Translations under genes and position numbers: made by a program
The notes under the pieces: model-generated
Databases searched by the model: none
Told to the model about the DNA's origin: nothing
What the model saw: only the letters and a program-made list of their open reading frames with translations
Shown: piece after piece, positions 11,539 to 23,900 of the stretch
How positions within the stretch are numbered: position 1 is the first letter of the stretch
Layout: each line of letters starts with the position of its first letter
Assembly (NCBI GenBank): GCA_002110485.1
Contig: MOWL01000069.1
Coordinates: forward strand, 868,001-932,000
Length of the DNA: 64,000 nucleotides
Reading direction: 5' to 3'
From: Emergomyces orientalis
Taxonomy: Eukaryota > Ascomycota > Eurotiomycetes > Onygenales > Ajellomycetaceae

Positions 11539-13084
11539 ATGCTTAATAACCTTTCTTCGGCATTCCGAGCTGTGGCCCGGTTCAACCCCGCGAGTGGAGG
11601 AGTCCTGGCTTCCTCACGGGCAAACCCGCGGCTGAGCCTGATCTCTCGACACCTTGATCAGAGACTCCCTCTCCCGGCCTTAAACACCCCCTTTTCGACC
11701 GAGAGAACTGTATCAGTCGAGCCTGACGACATTGAATATAAACCCCTCCAGCGAAACCCGCCTCCACTCGAATCCAATACTGCTATTCCCACCAGCAACC
11801 CCGAAGACCCCAAAGACCCCAAAGCCAAAATGTCCTCCCAAGCCCCTCACTCTACGCTCCTCATCCCGGGCCCCATTGAATTCGACGATGCCGTTCTTCA
11901 GTCTATGTCCCATTATGCGTGCGTATCCTTTTAGCCTCTCTGTAATTTCCCTCTACAAACCTCCTTGGTTACGTCTCAATACTCTCCTTAAACTAACTGA
12001 ACAATCACCTTCTCCCCGACACAGTGAGAGCCACGTCGGCCCCACTTTCGTAAAGACATTTGGCGAATCCCTCACCCTCCTTCGCCGCCTCTTCCAAACC
12101 ACCTCTCCAACCTCCCAACCATTCATTCTCGCTGGTAGCGGCACATTGGGCTGGGACCTCGTATCTTCCAACCTGATCGAGCGCGGTGAGGATGCTTTGG
12201 TCCTGCACACCGGCTACTTCGGTGACTCCTTTGCCGCCTGCCTAGAAACCTATGGCTCTAAAGTCACCCAACTTAAAGCACCCATTGGCCAACAGCCCTC
12301 CCTCCCCGAAATCGAGCAAGCCCTGACTGCAAAACGCTACAAACTCCTCACCGTCACCCACGTCGATACCTCCACAGGTGTCCTAGCGGATATCAAAGCC
12401 ATCACCGCCCTGGTCCGCCGCGTCAGCCCAGAAACCCTAGTCGTCGTCGACGGCGTCTGCAGCGTCGGCGCTGAGGAGCTTGCCTTTGATGCATGGGACC
12501 TTGACGTCGTGGTAACCGCCAGCCAAAAGGCCATTGGCTGCCCACCAGGCCTCAGCGTGATCATGGTCTCTGGCCGCGCCATCCAAAGCTTCCAGAACCG
12601 CCAGTCCCCGCCCGCCAGCTACTATGCCTCTATGGCCAACTGGCTCCCTATCATGCGGAACTACGAAGCCGGCAAACCTTCTTACTTCGCCACACCCGCT
12701 ACTCAGCTCGTGCACGCCTTACACACCACCCTGACGCAGGTGACCAGCAAGCCGCTGGCGGAGCGCTTTGCGACGCACAAGGCTGCTTCGCAGCGGGTTA
12801 AAAAGGCCGTTGCTGAGCTGGGATTGCAACAGCTGGCGACTAACCCGGAGGACCAGGCTAATGCCATGACGGCCATCAGGCTTCCCGAGGGCATGACCCC
12901 GCCAGATATCCTGCCTGTGCTCGCGAAGAAGGGTGTTGTGTTTGCCGGGGGTTTGCATAAGGAGATTGCGTCTAAGTACATCCGTTTCGGGCATATGGGG
13001 GTTAGCGTGACGGGTCCTGGACGGGATGATATTGACAAGGCCATTGTGGCGATGAAGGAGGCGTTTGCGGAGGTGAGGAAGTAA
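11539..13084 (+). CDS. agx1: alanine-glyoxylate aminotransferase (class V, PLP)
   Basis: This enzyme transfers the amino group of alanine to glyoxylate, giving glycine and pyruvate. The protein has 479 residues from two exons (11539-11918 and 12025-13084; the intron splits the Ala codon before ESHVGPTF). The N-terminal 97 residues are rich in R, S and A with no acidic residue in the first 60 or so (MLNNLSSAFRAVARF), as in a mitochondrial presequence. The enzyme core then starts MSSQAPHSTLLIPGP. Family motifs are LLIPGP, the GSGTLGWD cofactor loop, VVDGVCSVGAEE and TASQKAIGCPPG, in which the Lys is the PLP Schiff base. The second in-frame ATG at 11830 could give a shorter cytosolic form. The C-terminus (AEVRK) is not a peroxisomal signal. 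It converges with the myosin gene downstream. Confidence 0.93.
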
Positions 13085-13903
13085 TTAGCTTTTCTGTTCC
13101 TCTATTGCCTTTCTCCCATTTTTTGTTATTTTAATGGGGAGTTTTCTGTTTCGAATATATGTTTCTCAAATTATTTTGAGGTCGGTTCGGAATTGAAGAG
13201 AGAAAAGTTGGGTTGTCAGTCAGTCAGAGGTGACTGGGGATTGGGTCGAGAAATACCTACATAGGAATTAACCACTTTCAATCGTTAAGTGGAGGGACGA
13301 GTCCCGGATATGTATATAGATAAGTATGGAAGCAAAAAAAATAAAAAATAAAAATAAAATAAAAAAATGCAGTAAAATTGGTTTGCGTGGCTGCTGCTTA
13401 TCCTCTCATGATACCAAAATAGGGGAATTCTGATATGATAAAATCAGAATCATAAATTGCCGAATAGACTGATATTGAGAAATTTGACAACATAACATTA
13501 GCCATTCTTTTTCAACTTTAAGTATTTGGATCTAACTGTACTGCTCAAGCGGAGAAGCTGAGAACCTAGAGTAGTAAACTCGCTATATTTCTCTCTGCAC
13601 AAAAAGGTTTATCATTTTAAAAAGCACAGAAGTAGAAATGTAGGGAGTTACCAAAACAGAGAACCGGGGAACAACCAGGAGAATCAGGGTAATATAACTG
13701 AAGCAGAATTTAAGACAATGCAAGGGGGTAAAGTAAAGAAGTGAGAAAATGATATCAGCAGCAACCGTTGCAAGAGGTAAAAGAAAATGGAATAGGATAA
13801 CAAACAAAAATGAATATGACAACAAAAAAAACACCATCTATCAAAAATGAATATGAAAAAGGGGAAAGGGGACAATCAATATCCACATCCATTATCTAGG
13901 CGT
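13085..13903. other. intergenic between convergent agx1 and myosin genes
   Basis: It holds two 3' UTRs and an A-rich low-complexity tract at about 13335-13368. No coding frame is supported. Confidence 0.6.
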
Positions 13904-16900
13904 CTACCAATCATCGTCATCCTGCGGTTTCATCGCACTCTGCCTCTGCCTCAAGGCCTCCGCAAGCCCACCCGCAAAGCTAGCACTATTCATACTATTC
14001 GGCGTCGCGCGGCCGCTCCCGCCAGACGAATCCTGCGAGTTCATGCTAACTGCGCTGTCTCGTGGAGCGGCGGGCGGCGCAGGCTTACGGCCGGCAATTG
14101 GCCGTTTGGCGGGGGGAGCCGGGGGGGTGGGTTTGGCTTTTGCAGCAGCGCGGGAGGCGCCGTTCGTTACGACGGGGTTTACGGGGTTCATGTTGGACAT
14201 GGTGGCTCTGGGAGCGCATGGGGGTGGAGGAGGTGGTGGAGGAGCCGCGGCTTGCGCTACGAATTCTTCTAGGTAGGCTTCTGGCGCCCAACCTTGGGCG
14301 GAGGTTGTTGTGTTCATGCAGAGCCACCAGCCTGCAAAATAGAGGAATTCGTTAGTCTCTTTTCGGGATGTGTTTGGAGATGGATGTGAGAGGTATAGAG
14401 ATGGGGGATCGGGTGTCTCTGGCTTACCGTTTCCTTCTTTTGCCATGATTTGAACTATTTCGCCTTTGCGGACGGAGAGTTCGTTAGAGCGCTCGCTGTT
14501 GAAGTCATATAGAACCTTGGCGGTATCTTTTTTGGCTGCTGGTGGCGCAGCCGGAGGAGGTGGAGGAGGTGCTCTAGCTTGTCCCGAGGCAGTTCTGGTA
14601 TGGCTGGCGGGGGTGGCCCAAACGGGTGTCGCGGCCTGCGGTACGGGTCGAGTAGCTGCGGGCTGGGGGGAAGCGCGTGGCATCGGTTGAGGTGTTGGCA
14701 TTGGCCTCGACGCAGCTGGTCGCGACGCCAATTTTGATGGTCCTCCTCGAGGCCCACCAGGTCGGAGTAATTTGCCTTTGGTGATGGGTTTTCCGGCAAC
14801 TTGCCTTGGTCTTGGAGTTGGCTTAGATACCGAATTTGGTGGCTGTCCTTGACTGGTGTGGATTGTTCCACTTTTATATAGATCATCTCGAACAACTGCT
14901 GAGTCTTTCATTGTCTTAACTATAGCCAACTTGCCTGGCTTCTTGTTATATTCAATACTGGATGCTTGTTAGCCTGCAATCAATAAATGTATTCACTTTC
15001 GGTAGGGGTGAGAGAAACTAACACGTCGGCGAGCTTGAGATTGAGTTGGCCGCGAAGTGCATTGGAAAGGTATGTAAAAAACTCCGTTTTGAATACACAA
15101 CTGATAAGAGGATCCGGCTCCTGCGGAGAACCAACTCCAAGAGCAAACCAGTCATCTTTCAGCTTCGATGCGCTGACGAATTTGATTGCACCGATGGCGA
15201 TTGTTCGTTCCGCCGAAATGTTCAATTGTTGATTGACAACGCTTTGGACGACAATATAAACGTTGTTCGATGTCTTTTAAAAATGATACTGGTTAGTCAA
15301 CTGCATTCGAAGTTATGTTAAGACGTGCTGCACATACCAGAATCAGAATTCGTGGGGCAGGTTTACTAGAGCGACCGAATTTGGTGACAAGGAGCTCACA
15401 GCGACAGGAGAATAAAATAGTTTCGGATTCTAGACGTTTTTGTCAATTAGTATTTGCTCATTTTCACATAAATATAAAATATGGAAATAGCACTTACTGC
15501 TAATGCGAATGGAATCCCTGATCATTTCTCCAGGGCCTCCAGTGTTGCCAACTCCAAGATAATCACCGAGGAATCTTCGCGAGCCCACAAGACTGTATCT
15601 GCGTCGTTCTTTCATTCCGCCCAGGATCTTGTGCCCCTGATCTCGCAATTTGATATATTCAAGCCCTCCAGTGACCCGTCTCCAGAATCTCTGAATTCGG
15701 ATGGCACACTCAGTTCGGTATCGGAGATAGTTTCGCCAAGCACGCTGGATACGGATGGCCATGTTATGCCAGTATCTATCCCGCATGTGCTCAAGAGCGA
15801 AAAGGGTTTCGGGGGTTTTTATGAACGCCTTTGTGGTACCCATCTGGTATTCTTCCGCCGGAATACTTGTGTCTTTCAGGATCTGTCTCGCTCCCGATTC
15901 AGCGTCCCCGGTCCAGGTGTAATCACCGGCATATGAGGTCTTCGGTGACAACAAGTAGAAACGCTCGACAAATTTGTCAAAAGTTTGACGGTAGGCGAAT
16001 CCCGCTCTGCGAATCCGGACGTTTTCTTGCAAACCAAGGTATTTGATTTGGTGCATCACATTGCCAACGTTGTATTCAGACGGCGACTTGTTGTCGTTCG
16101 GTTTTATCGTTCGGATATATGACGGCTGTGCTTTCATTAAAGTCGTAACGAGGTCGTTTGCAGACGCTTTGATCTTGTCACCTGCAGTTGGTGGTCGACG
16201 CTTGTCATCCTGATTAACTTGATTGGGGAAGAGAGCATGCACAAAACTGTTGCTACTCGAGCCCACTAGATTAAGCAAGTCTTTCAGCAGCTGATCCTTA
16301 TTTTTGTCCGTCATTCCGTCGACGGTGTAGCCGACGTCGCCAGCATAATGTTTGACAATAAATTGACCTTGTCGGGACTCGAAGTTTGGGTTTTGACTGA
16401 GGAAATTCAATCTCCCTACAAAGGTCTGATCAGCAGCTCCTGAGTCAGCATGTGCAGTTGCACAGGCGTCGTTCAATGCCGCGAAGATCCCAGGGGGTCG
16501 TTTATCTTCAATCAGAGAGCACACAACTTTGTTATCAAAGTAAGTGATCGGAGTCCACTTGATTTGTTCGCGGGCGTATTCTTCCTGTTCCGTCTTTAGG
16601 GTAAGCTGGATGAAGATTTGCTGCAGCTTTTCGTTGACGTAATTGATACATAGCTGTTCAAAGGAGTTCTTGTCAAAAATCTCGAACCCGTAAATATCTA
16701 GGATGCCGATAGAGTTTTCTACAGATCCCCTAGCTGCGAGTGAGGCGTTGACTCGCTGAACAATCCAATCAAACAGGTTGAAATAAAGGGCTTTTGCGAG
16801 TGCGTCTCGAACAGCGGTGGCTTGGACAATATTCAAAGGAACCTCATAAACAGACCCCCTGCGCCCACCCCGAGCCGTTTCCATAATCCTCACCGAGAGT

Positions 16901-18235
16901 GCTTTGTTCACCGCAGCAGCATCAACTTCTAGTAAGTAAGCGACGAAATCCACCACCGATTGATCTGTTATTGAAGCGTTAGAACTGTCATCTTCGACAA
17001 ATTGCATATTTCCTAGCCACAAAATGGCGGAAAGAATGCGGAAGATATTATCCTGCTCCGATTGAGCCAAACCAATAATTCTCATGGCGTCTAATGTATC
17101 TTTGAAATCAGCAGTGTCGTCTATGCCTGGGACATCAAAACATTTGGAGCGGCTTGTATACACATATGACTGCGGTTGTTGGATGCCGAAGTTATCTGGA
17201 ATATTTGTCAGTTTGGCAGAGACAGAAAGGCCTCCAGGGAAACCATTTCACCTACCTCTATAAGTCTGCGGAGCAGCTTTTGTAAATTGATAAAATATAT
17301 GGAAGTTTCGTTCATTTGTGATTTGACCAACGACTCTAGATTTCTCCAGGAGGTAATTCGTAATCGTGGCGCCCACAGGCTCACCAACCGCATTGAATTG
17401 CAATTCTAGATATTTCCCGAACCGCGATGAGTTATTATTCCGCAAAGTTTTCGCATTGCCGAAGGATTCGAGAAGAGGGTTGGTCGCCAGGACCATATCT
17501 TTGGTGCGTTGGATGGAAGAATCGCTGCCGCCTGATACATTTGCGATATACTGCATCAGTCGCTTTGCAGCCTCGGTTTTGCCAGCTCCAGATTCCCCCG
17601 AGATAATAACGCATTGATTCTCCTTATATGCTTTCATGTTATAATATCCTGCTTCGGCGACAGCGAAAACATGTGGGGGAACTTCAAGTCGGTTTTTCCC
17701 GCGGTAGGAATCGAGGACTTTGTCGGTATAGATACCCACTATATGACGATCAGTATGTCGCGGTCGCCTTTTTCGCGGTAAGTTTCATTTGACTTACGAT
17801 CTCTAAACGGGTTGACAGAGACAAGCACATGGCCGATGTATGTCTATATCCAAGAGAAAGTTGTCAGCAACTAAGTCAAAGGTTTCAAAGTTGAGGTGTA
17901 AGCGGGCATTTTGGAAGGCAGCCATACATAAATCTCGCCATGTTCAAATCTTTTTTTCAAGTTCTCATTTATGGCCTCATTCGATACTTTACTGAGGAGG
18001 GTAAGATCCGACACTCCAACTTCCTTCTTCTTTGTGCTTTCAAATACGGCCTTCCTAACCTGAGGTTTCCCCCCTGCCCCGCCTTCACCGTGCCTCGAGC
18101 GTCCAAACCCACGACTCTTCTTCTCCCCGTCTCTGGGGCGTCGCGATTGTCCCTAAAGAGGATGTAGTTAGGAATAGATATTGTACAATAGGACCGCTCA
18201 TGCAATATGGGCTATATTCCGTTTGGGCTTACCAT
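13904..18235 (-). CDS. myoA: class I myosin (myosin-1, MyoA/Myo3/5 type)
   Basis: This is the actin-based motor of endocytic patches and polarised hyphal growth. Seen in order: a basic start (MGQSRRPRDGEKKS), the motor domain with P-loop GESGAGKT, switch I NNNSSRFGK and relay DIYGFEIFDKNSFEQL, two IQ motifs (AIRIQRAWRNYLR, AIRIQRFWRR), a membrane-binding TH1 region, a Pro/Ala-rich TH2 region, an SH3 domain (AKVLYDFNSERSNELS to GWAPEAYLEE) and an acidic tail ending DDDDW that recruits Arp2/3. The start codon 18233-18235 is followed at once by an intron (18153-18232), and coding resumes with GGA CAA TCG. Further introns follow GEIY, NPFRD, APQTYR and the SH3 segment EGNG (before WWLCMN), and two or more split the TH1 region (14930-15520), where borders are approximate. 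TAG is at 13904-13906. Confidence 0.95.
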
Positions 18236-19210
18236 ATTCTTTGGGTTGCGTCGGGCGCGTTTTCGGAGGAAGTATGGATCACCGCCTCCTTAATAAACGT
18301 ATGCGGACAAACAGTGCAGCACAAGCATAAAGCCTCGTGTTGTAGAAAGGCTTCTTATCAGGCTGAGAAAAGAGGTAGAGACTCAGAAAAAGGGAAAAGC
18401 AGAAAGGCAGCAGATGTATAAAGTAATGAAAGCGGGCAGGTGAGTTGACAGTTGCTTTGACACTGGATCTGTCTGGGCGAACGAATTGATGGTCGATGAT
18501 GATGCGGCGCTTACTGCGACTGCGCCACAGCCATGTGGCGGCTAGCCGAACATTACGTAATCTAGGTACACGCAATCTTTTTTTAGAGACGCTAAACTGC
18601 TTTGGGAAGACCGGTTTAACTTCGGTGCCTGGCTCGGATTATTTTTCGGCCCGGAGTCAGGCAAGCTTGGGTAGGGTATTTTGCGCGCTGCCCGTTTCAA
18701 TATCATACCCCCATTTATGAGTTCACACTCACAGCTCAACATTCGAAACACGCAGTGGTGTGACCTAGGTCATGGACACACTCAAGCACATGTATTTCAA
18801 AATATATGCTCAAATCAAAACGGCATGAGTTATTCACATTTTTCAAATATAAGTTAATATCTCGAGAGTGCAGCGAGCCAGCCTGATCTATTAAGCTCTT
18901 AGGTAGAAGAGAGTTTGAATACATGCGTAAGGAATGCTTTGCACAGGAGAACTGAGAGGGACTCTAGTGTTGCTGAGTGGAGTTCTTGTTTCCACATCAG
19001 GGGCATAGGAAAGGGAGGATAATATGTGGATAATTGTATGTAAGAGTAACCAAAACGCCGAGTAAAATATACATTCAAGAAGTGAAATGACCGAGGAGGG
19101 GTATTGGAAACTAGGCATGCCATTTGATTTCGTCGTGATTCATTTGGTTATTTCCAAACAATATACATGTTAGTGATGAGCCGACGGATATATGGTCCAA
19201 TGATTGGACT
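18236..19210. other. myoA upstream region and OPA3-gene 3' flank
   Basis: No credible gene is present. The region lies between two minus-strand genes and should carry the myosin promoter. Confidence 0.5.
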
Positions 19211-20150
19211 TCATTTGGTGGCTTGAGATGGTAATGGCGAAGCGGAAGACGGTTGGGAGGAACCATTGCAAGGTTTAGATGCAGATGAACAGCTAATGGG
19301 GCCGGGAGAATTACTACTCTCAAGAGTAGTCGCATTGTCGACACTCTCTTTCTTGGGCCACTTAAAATAGCCAACAACCCGAGATATCCAACCGGGCTCT
19401 TCGACCTCTTCATCCTCTTCATCAACATCCCAAACATCTCTTGGTAAAATGCGTTTTATGCTCTTCGGTGACTGTTTCTCCAGCTTTGCTCTCAGTTGTA
19501 AAACCTCCCGCTCTAACGCAACGAGACCGCGCCGTGCCGCCCTTTCAGACTCTTCCAATTCAGCAAGTCGGTCTGCCACATCCTCTCTTCTCGATGTTTC
19601 TTTCCTTCGAGATCTGAATGCTTCAAACACGATCAAACCACCCGCGACCAGGAATAGAAACGTCTCGCTAATAAATGTCGCTCCAGAATCAATGGCTTTC
19701 GCTTCTGAAAGTGGTCGGATTCGTATTGGCGGAGGAGGCTTGGGCGGCTCTTGGGCCTTTTCCTTTCGCTTTGCGGCAAGCGACTCTTCCAGCTTGGTTT
19801 GCGCCTCTGTTTTCACGGTCGCGATAGTATGTTTCTGTTTCTTCGCTTGAGCTTCAGCAGCTGCCTCGCGCGCAACTTGTTTTTCTATCGCAGCGGAACT
19901 CTGCAGGAGGCCCAGTCGCAGGCGCATATCCAGCCGATGGAGGGATTGGGCAAAGGAAACACATATCCGCCGGAATCGCTCATGTTCACGCGCTTGCGCT
20001 TTGATTTGATTCTTGTATTACAGCATCCAGTTAGCTACCAAGGTTGTTTGACAGGGACAGTGCAGCTGCCCGTTGCTGGCTCCAGCTTACAGCAATAGGT
20101 TTGGACAGTGTTCGGATGACCAAGGAGGATATTTTTAGAGTTACGGACAT
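19211..20150 (-). CDS. OPA3-family mitochondrial membrane protein
   Basis: OPA3-like proteins are mitochondrial membrane proteins linked to mitochondrial shape and, in humans, to optic atrophy. Their molecular activity is unclear. The product is 286 residues from two exons: 20091-20150 (MSVTLKISSLVIRTLSKPIA) and 19211-20011 (starting NQIKAQAREHERFRRIC). Family features are the N-terminal hydrophobic/basic segment, the ERFRRIC and AQSLHRLDMRLR motifs, the conserved TEAQTK and EAKAIDSGATFISE, a hydrophobic stretch (TFLFLVAGGLIVFE) and the basic SRRKETSRREDVADR followed by a coiled coil. The C-terminal 80 residues, acidic then Ser/Pro-rich, are a variable extension. The start was set by the short first exon, which restores the family N-terminus. 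It is divergent from the polo kinase gene. Confidence 0.88.
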
Positions 20151-20901
20151 CCTTGGGCGAGCGCACGTTGTAACTATGCAGGTTTAAAGAGGGGCCGTTC
20201 CACGATGCGCGGAATCATGTCAGTGTTGGCGCATCTCCATATACTGGGTAGGAACAAGTTGCCTACACGTTGTCCAGCGTCCGTTGATCAGTTGGATGTT
20301 GGGTTATTTTTGAGTCAAGATGGCAAAGTTCCGCCTCGCGAACTAAATTAATCCATCCATGGATGTCGTTGCTGATTGGCTCTGAGTCAGCCAGACCAAT
20401 TACATAATTAGCTAGCTGAAAAAGGCTTAGTCTGTGTTGACAATATTCCGTTTCCGGGCCAATGTTTACAATATTCCATTTTGAGCAACCAAAATACCCT
20501 CGACGTCTATTTCTTTACTGCTCCATGCGACAAGGCGGCAAATTGCTGGTACAGCGCTCAAGAATAGCCCAGCGGGTTGTGGTATCTAATAGAACACATC
20601 TTGGTTACTGTGGGTGCTATTTTTTGCTTTTCATGCTAGCATTGTAGAAATATCGCATCATTGCAGCTACGTGAGTTCAGTGGAGTCCTACTGTATCCAA
20701 ATTCAGATGAAAGAACTAACCAAAACCACCTTTATTCGACCACAATCTAGCCCGTCGCAAATTTCGAAAATACTCTATGAGAAACCAAATTTGACACTGA
20801 AAAGTTTTGTTCGTTAGTGTAATTTTTCACGACCCGAGAATCCCTGCTTGTCGAGATCGCATGAACTCGACGAAGGAAGTGGTACATTTGTACATACAAG
20901 G
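20151..20901. promoter_or_regulatory. divergent promoter region, OPA3-like gene and polo kinase
   Basis: About 750 bp separate the two divergent start codons, so both promoters must lie here. No gene is seen. An ATG at 20861 opens a frame that overlaps the kinase start (see the separate entry). Confidence 0.5.
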
Positions 20902-20962
20902 ATGGAGGCACTGTCACCTCGCTCAACCAATATTCTTCCCAAACCCAAGACCGATCCTATGA
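20861..20962 (+). promoter_or_regulatory. possible upstream ORF overlapping the polo kinase start
   Basis: ATG at 20861 opens a 33-codon frame (MNSTKEVVHLYIQ...) ending at TGA 20960-20962, 59 bp past the kinase ATG at 20902 and in a different frame. If the transcript starts upstream of 20861, ribosomes that use this ATG would bypass the kinase start. The transcription start is unknown, so this is an inference. Confidence 0.35.
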
Positions 20963-23900
20963 CGAAGGCGAGTGCCAAAGATGCACTACCTCAAAAGGCA
21001 AGGCCTTCCAAAAATCACGCTCCTCCACCTCCTGCGACAGTCCATGAGCCAGAGGATGGTGGGGAGGAATACATCACCGGCAGATTTCTGGGAAAAGGGG
21101 GGTTTGCGGTATGCTACGAAGGGAGACTTGCGCGAAACAACAAGGTGTATGCGATGAAGGTGGTAAAGTCAGAAATGAACCAGAAGAAAATGGAGGAAAA
21201 GGTATGTATCAATGATATTTGTGACAGTGTCGCCTTTTTGCACCTGATGACGTCTAACTTGGCGCACATTAGTTCCGAACCGAGCTCCAAATTCACTCAA
21301 AAATGCGCCATCCCAATATTGTGGGCTTTTACCGAGCATTTGCCTTCGAGCAAAACACGTATGTCATACTGGAATTGTGCCCCAACGGATCCGTTATGGA
21401 CATGGTCAGGAAGAGGAAATGTCTGAGCCTGCCCGAAGTCAGGAGGTTTATGGTCCAGCTTTGTGGCGCGGTTAAGTATATGCATAAGAGAAACGTGGCA
21501 CATCGGGACCTGAAAATGGGAAATCTGTTTCTCGATCAGAATATGGATATCAAAGTTGGAGATTTCGGCCTAGCTGCTATTATACTCTCGGAGAAGGACG
21601 AAAAACGACGGAGAACGCTATGTGGAACTCCCAATTATATCGCGCCGGAAGTTCTGGATAAAAGCAAAGGAGGACATAATCAAAAAGTCGATATATGGTC
21701 CCTAGGTGTAATTTTGTAAGCAGACCCTACCAACGTTTGTATAACATGAGTTTCGTGAATTGACCATTGGTTCTAGTTTTGCCATGCTCACCGGATACCC
21801 TCCATTTCAATCGAAAACACAGGACGAAATCTACAAGAAAGTCAAAAACCTTACATATGTGTGGCCGAAGGAGTCCGAGGGTGCTAATTACATACCGGTG
21901 GAAGCAAAACACTTGGTCAGCTCCTGCTTGAGTTTGGACGAGGATGAACGACCAGAGCCTGACCAGATTGTTGATCACGCATTTTTCAATATGTACAACG
22001 GCTGTATACCAAGACAACTTGATCCCGCTACGCGCCTCTCTACACCCACTTGGTTGAAAGCTCAAGATCCTCGAGGAGACCGAATGAGCCACGGATATAG
22101 CCTCGACTATGACTCAAAGTACCTAGGGAAAATAGCTTCTACGAAAAACTCCGATGAGCGGTATCTTATTTGCAAGAACGAGTTTTACACAGAATGTGGG
22201 GTTGGCAGGACTTCAACTGGGTCAACTAGGAGGTCGGCAGGCAAACGGTGTTCCAAATCTGCCTTCGCTGAATGTGCCGCCGAAGAAGAAAGGGGGATGC
22301 AGCCCATCGTACCCATGCCACAAGATCGAGTCTACAGCTACTACACTGGGCCTAATGGAGATTGGAGCCATGAAATTGAAAACAACGATGCCCAAACCGA
22401 CCCCGCTAGCCCCGTTGACGACGAAACGCTACCCAGAATGCGCAGCTCATCACTTAAACAACAAGCCACCACCATTGCCCGCACGAAATCAGCCTTGGCC
22501 GCACAGATTCGGCGCAAAGAAACTCAACCCCAGAGCCATGCAGCCCTTCTACGGCAGCAGGCTGTGCCACAACGACAGTCAACAAGGCACTCCCCCTCTT
22601 CCCAGAACCCTCAAGTTGATACTAGAGAGCCCGCAGAAAATGATGCCCTGGCTGAGAACATCCCTCCCCAGAGGCTGCTAAGTGAGCGACCAATCCGAGC
22701 GCGAAGGGTAGCGTCTGGCTATTCTGCATCTGTCCGCGACAGGAACGCATTATCGACTTCCGAATTGCCTAAATCCAATTCAGAGCCGATTAATTTGACA
22801 ATTGGAAAAACAAGATCGCAGTCGAGGCAGCAAATTGCAGCGTTATCACGGGAGAGGAACCAATTAGCACCAGAAACTAAAGATGAAGCCAAACCGCCAG
22901 CTATTAATAATAAAGACATATACGGTTCAGTTAGAGGCATACCTGTGAGAACTGTTAGAGTCGACCCCCGTGAGACAGAAAGACAGCAGCCACGAGAGCA
23001 ACCAGTAAACACACAGCAGCAACAGTCTCGGGAGGTGAAGCCAGACGAAAGGTCTCGGAGCGCAAACAGCAATGGCAGCAATGGCAGCAAATCCACCAAC
23101 TCTTCTAGCAAATCACGATCCACACTTGGGCTTAGCCCTCTAATACACCCCGACGAACATGCAGAGCTTATGCCAGGGACGACTACGCGCGAGGTTTTGA
23201 GCGACTTGAAAACATACCTTAGAAACTTTGGCCAATTGCAATCATTGGCAGCATCAACTGCAAGGGCATGGCAACGCCATCAATTATCATCACTTTCCGA
23301 TCCACATCCCTATGTCGTCAAGTGGGTAGATTATACGAACAGATACGGTATCGGGTACGTTTTGGACGACGGGAGCGTGGGCTGCGTTTTCAAGGCAGAG
23401 CACGGCCGCCCAGCCAGCTGCGTGGTGGTCCGGGATGGGGAAAGACATATCCGTCGGAAGGCTTATTCAAGAGAAAACCCTCGTCATGCATATTCCGATG
23501 CTGATCAACTCGTGCCGAGAAATGGTCAACCGGTGGAGTTTTATGAAAACGTCGACGCCCGAGACGATTCTTATTCTGGGGGTGGAACAAGGAGGGTGCT
23601 TGTTCGGCCAGATGCGTTTGAAGTGAGGAACCAAAATGGCCCCGGTGGTCCAGGCATAAAAGTCCGTATGCATGCTGGCGTTGACTCAGCGAGGTGTGAT
23701 GCGGAGAAAGTCAAACGAGTCAAGCTAGTCGACCAGTTCGGGAAATATATGATTGGAGCTCTAGGAAGGGGTGCAGATGAAGACTGCCTTGTCGAGGATG
23801 ATAGGAACAACACTGACAGATTTTCCGGTGAAATCCGGCAATATGTCAAATTCTATCAGCGGCTAGGAAATGTTGGCATCTGGGGATTTGGAGATGGAGC

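Noticed and set aside
20462..20817. Plus-strand frames upstream of the polo kinase
   Set aside because: They are short and not in frame with the kinase, whose first in-frame ATG is at 20902.
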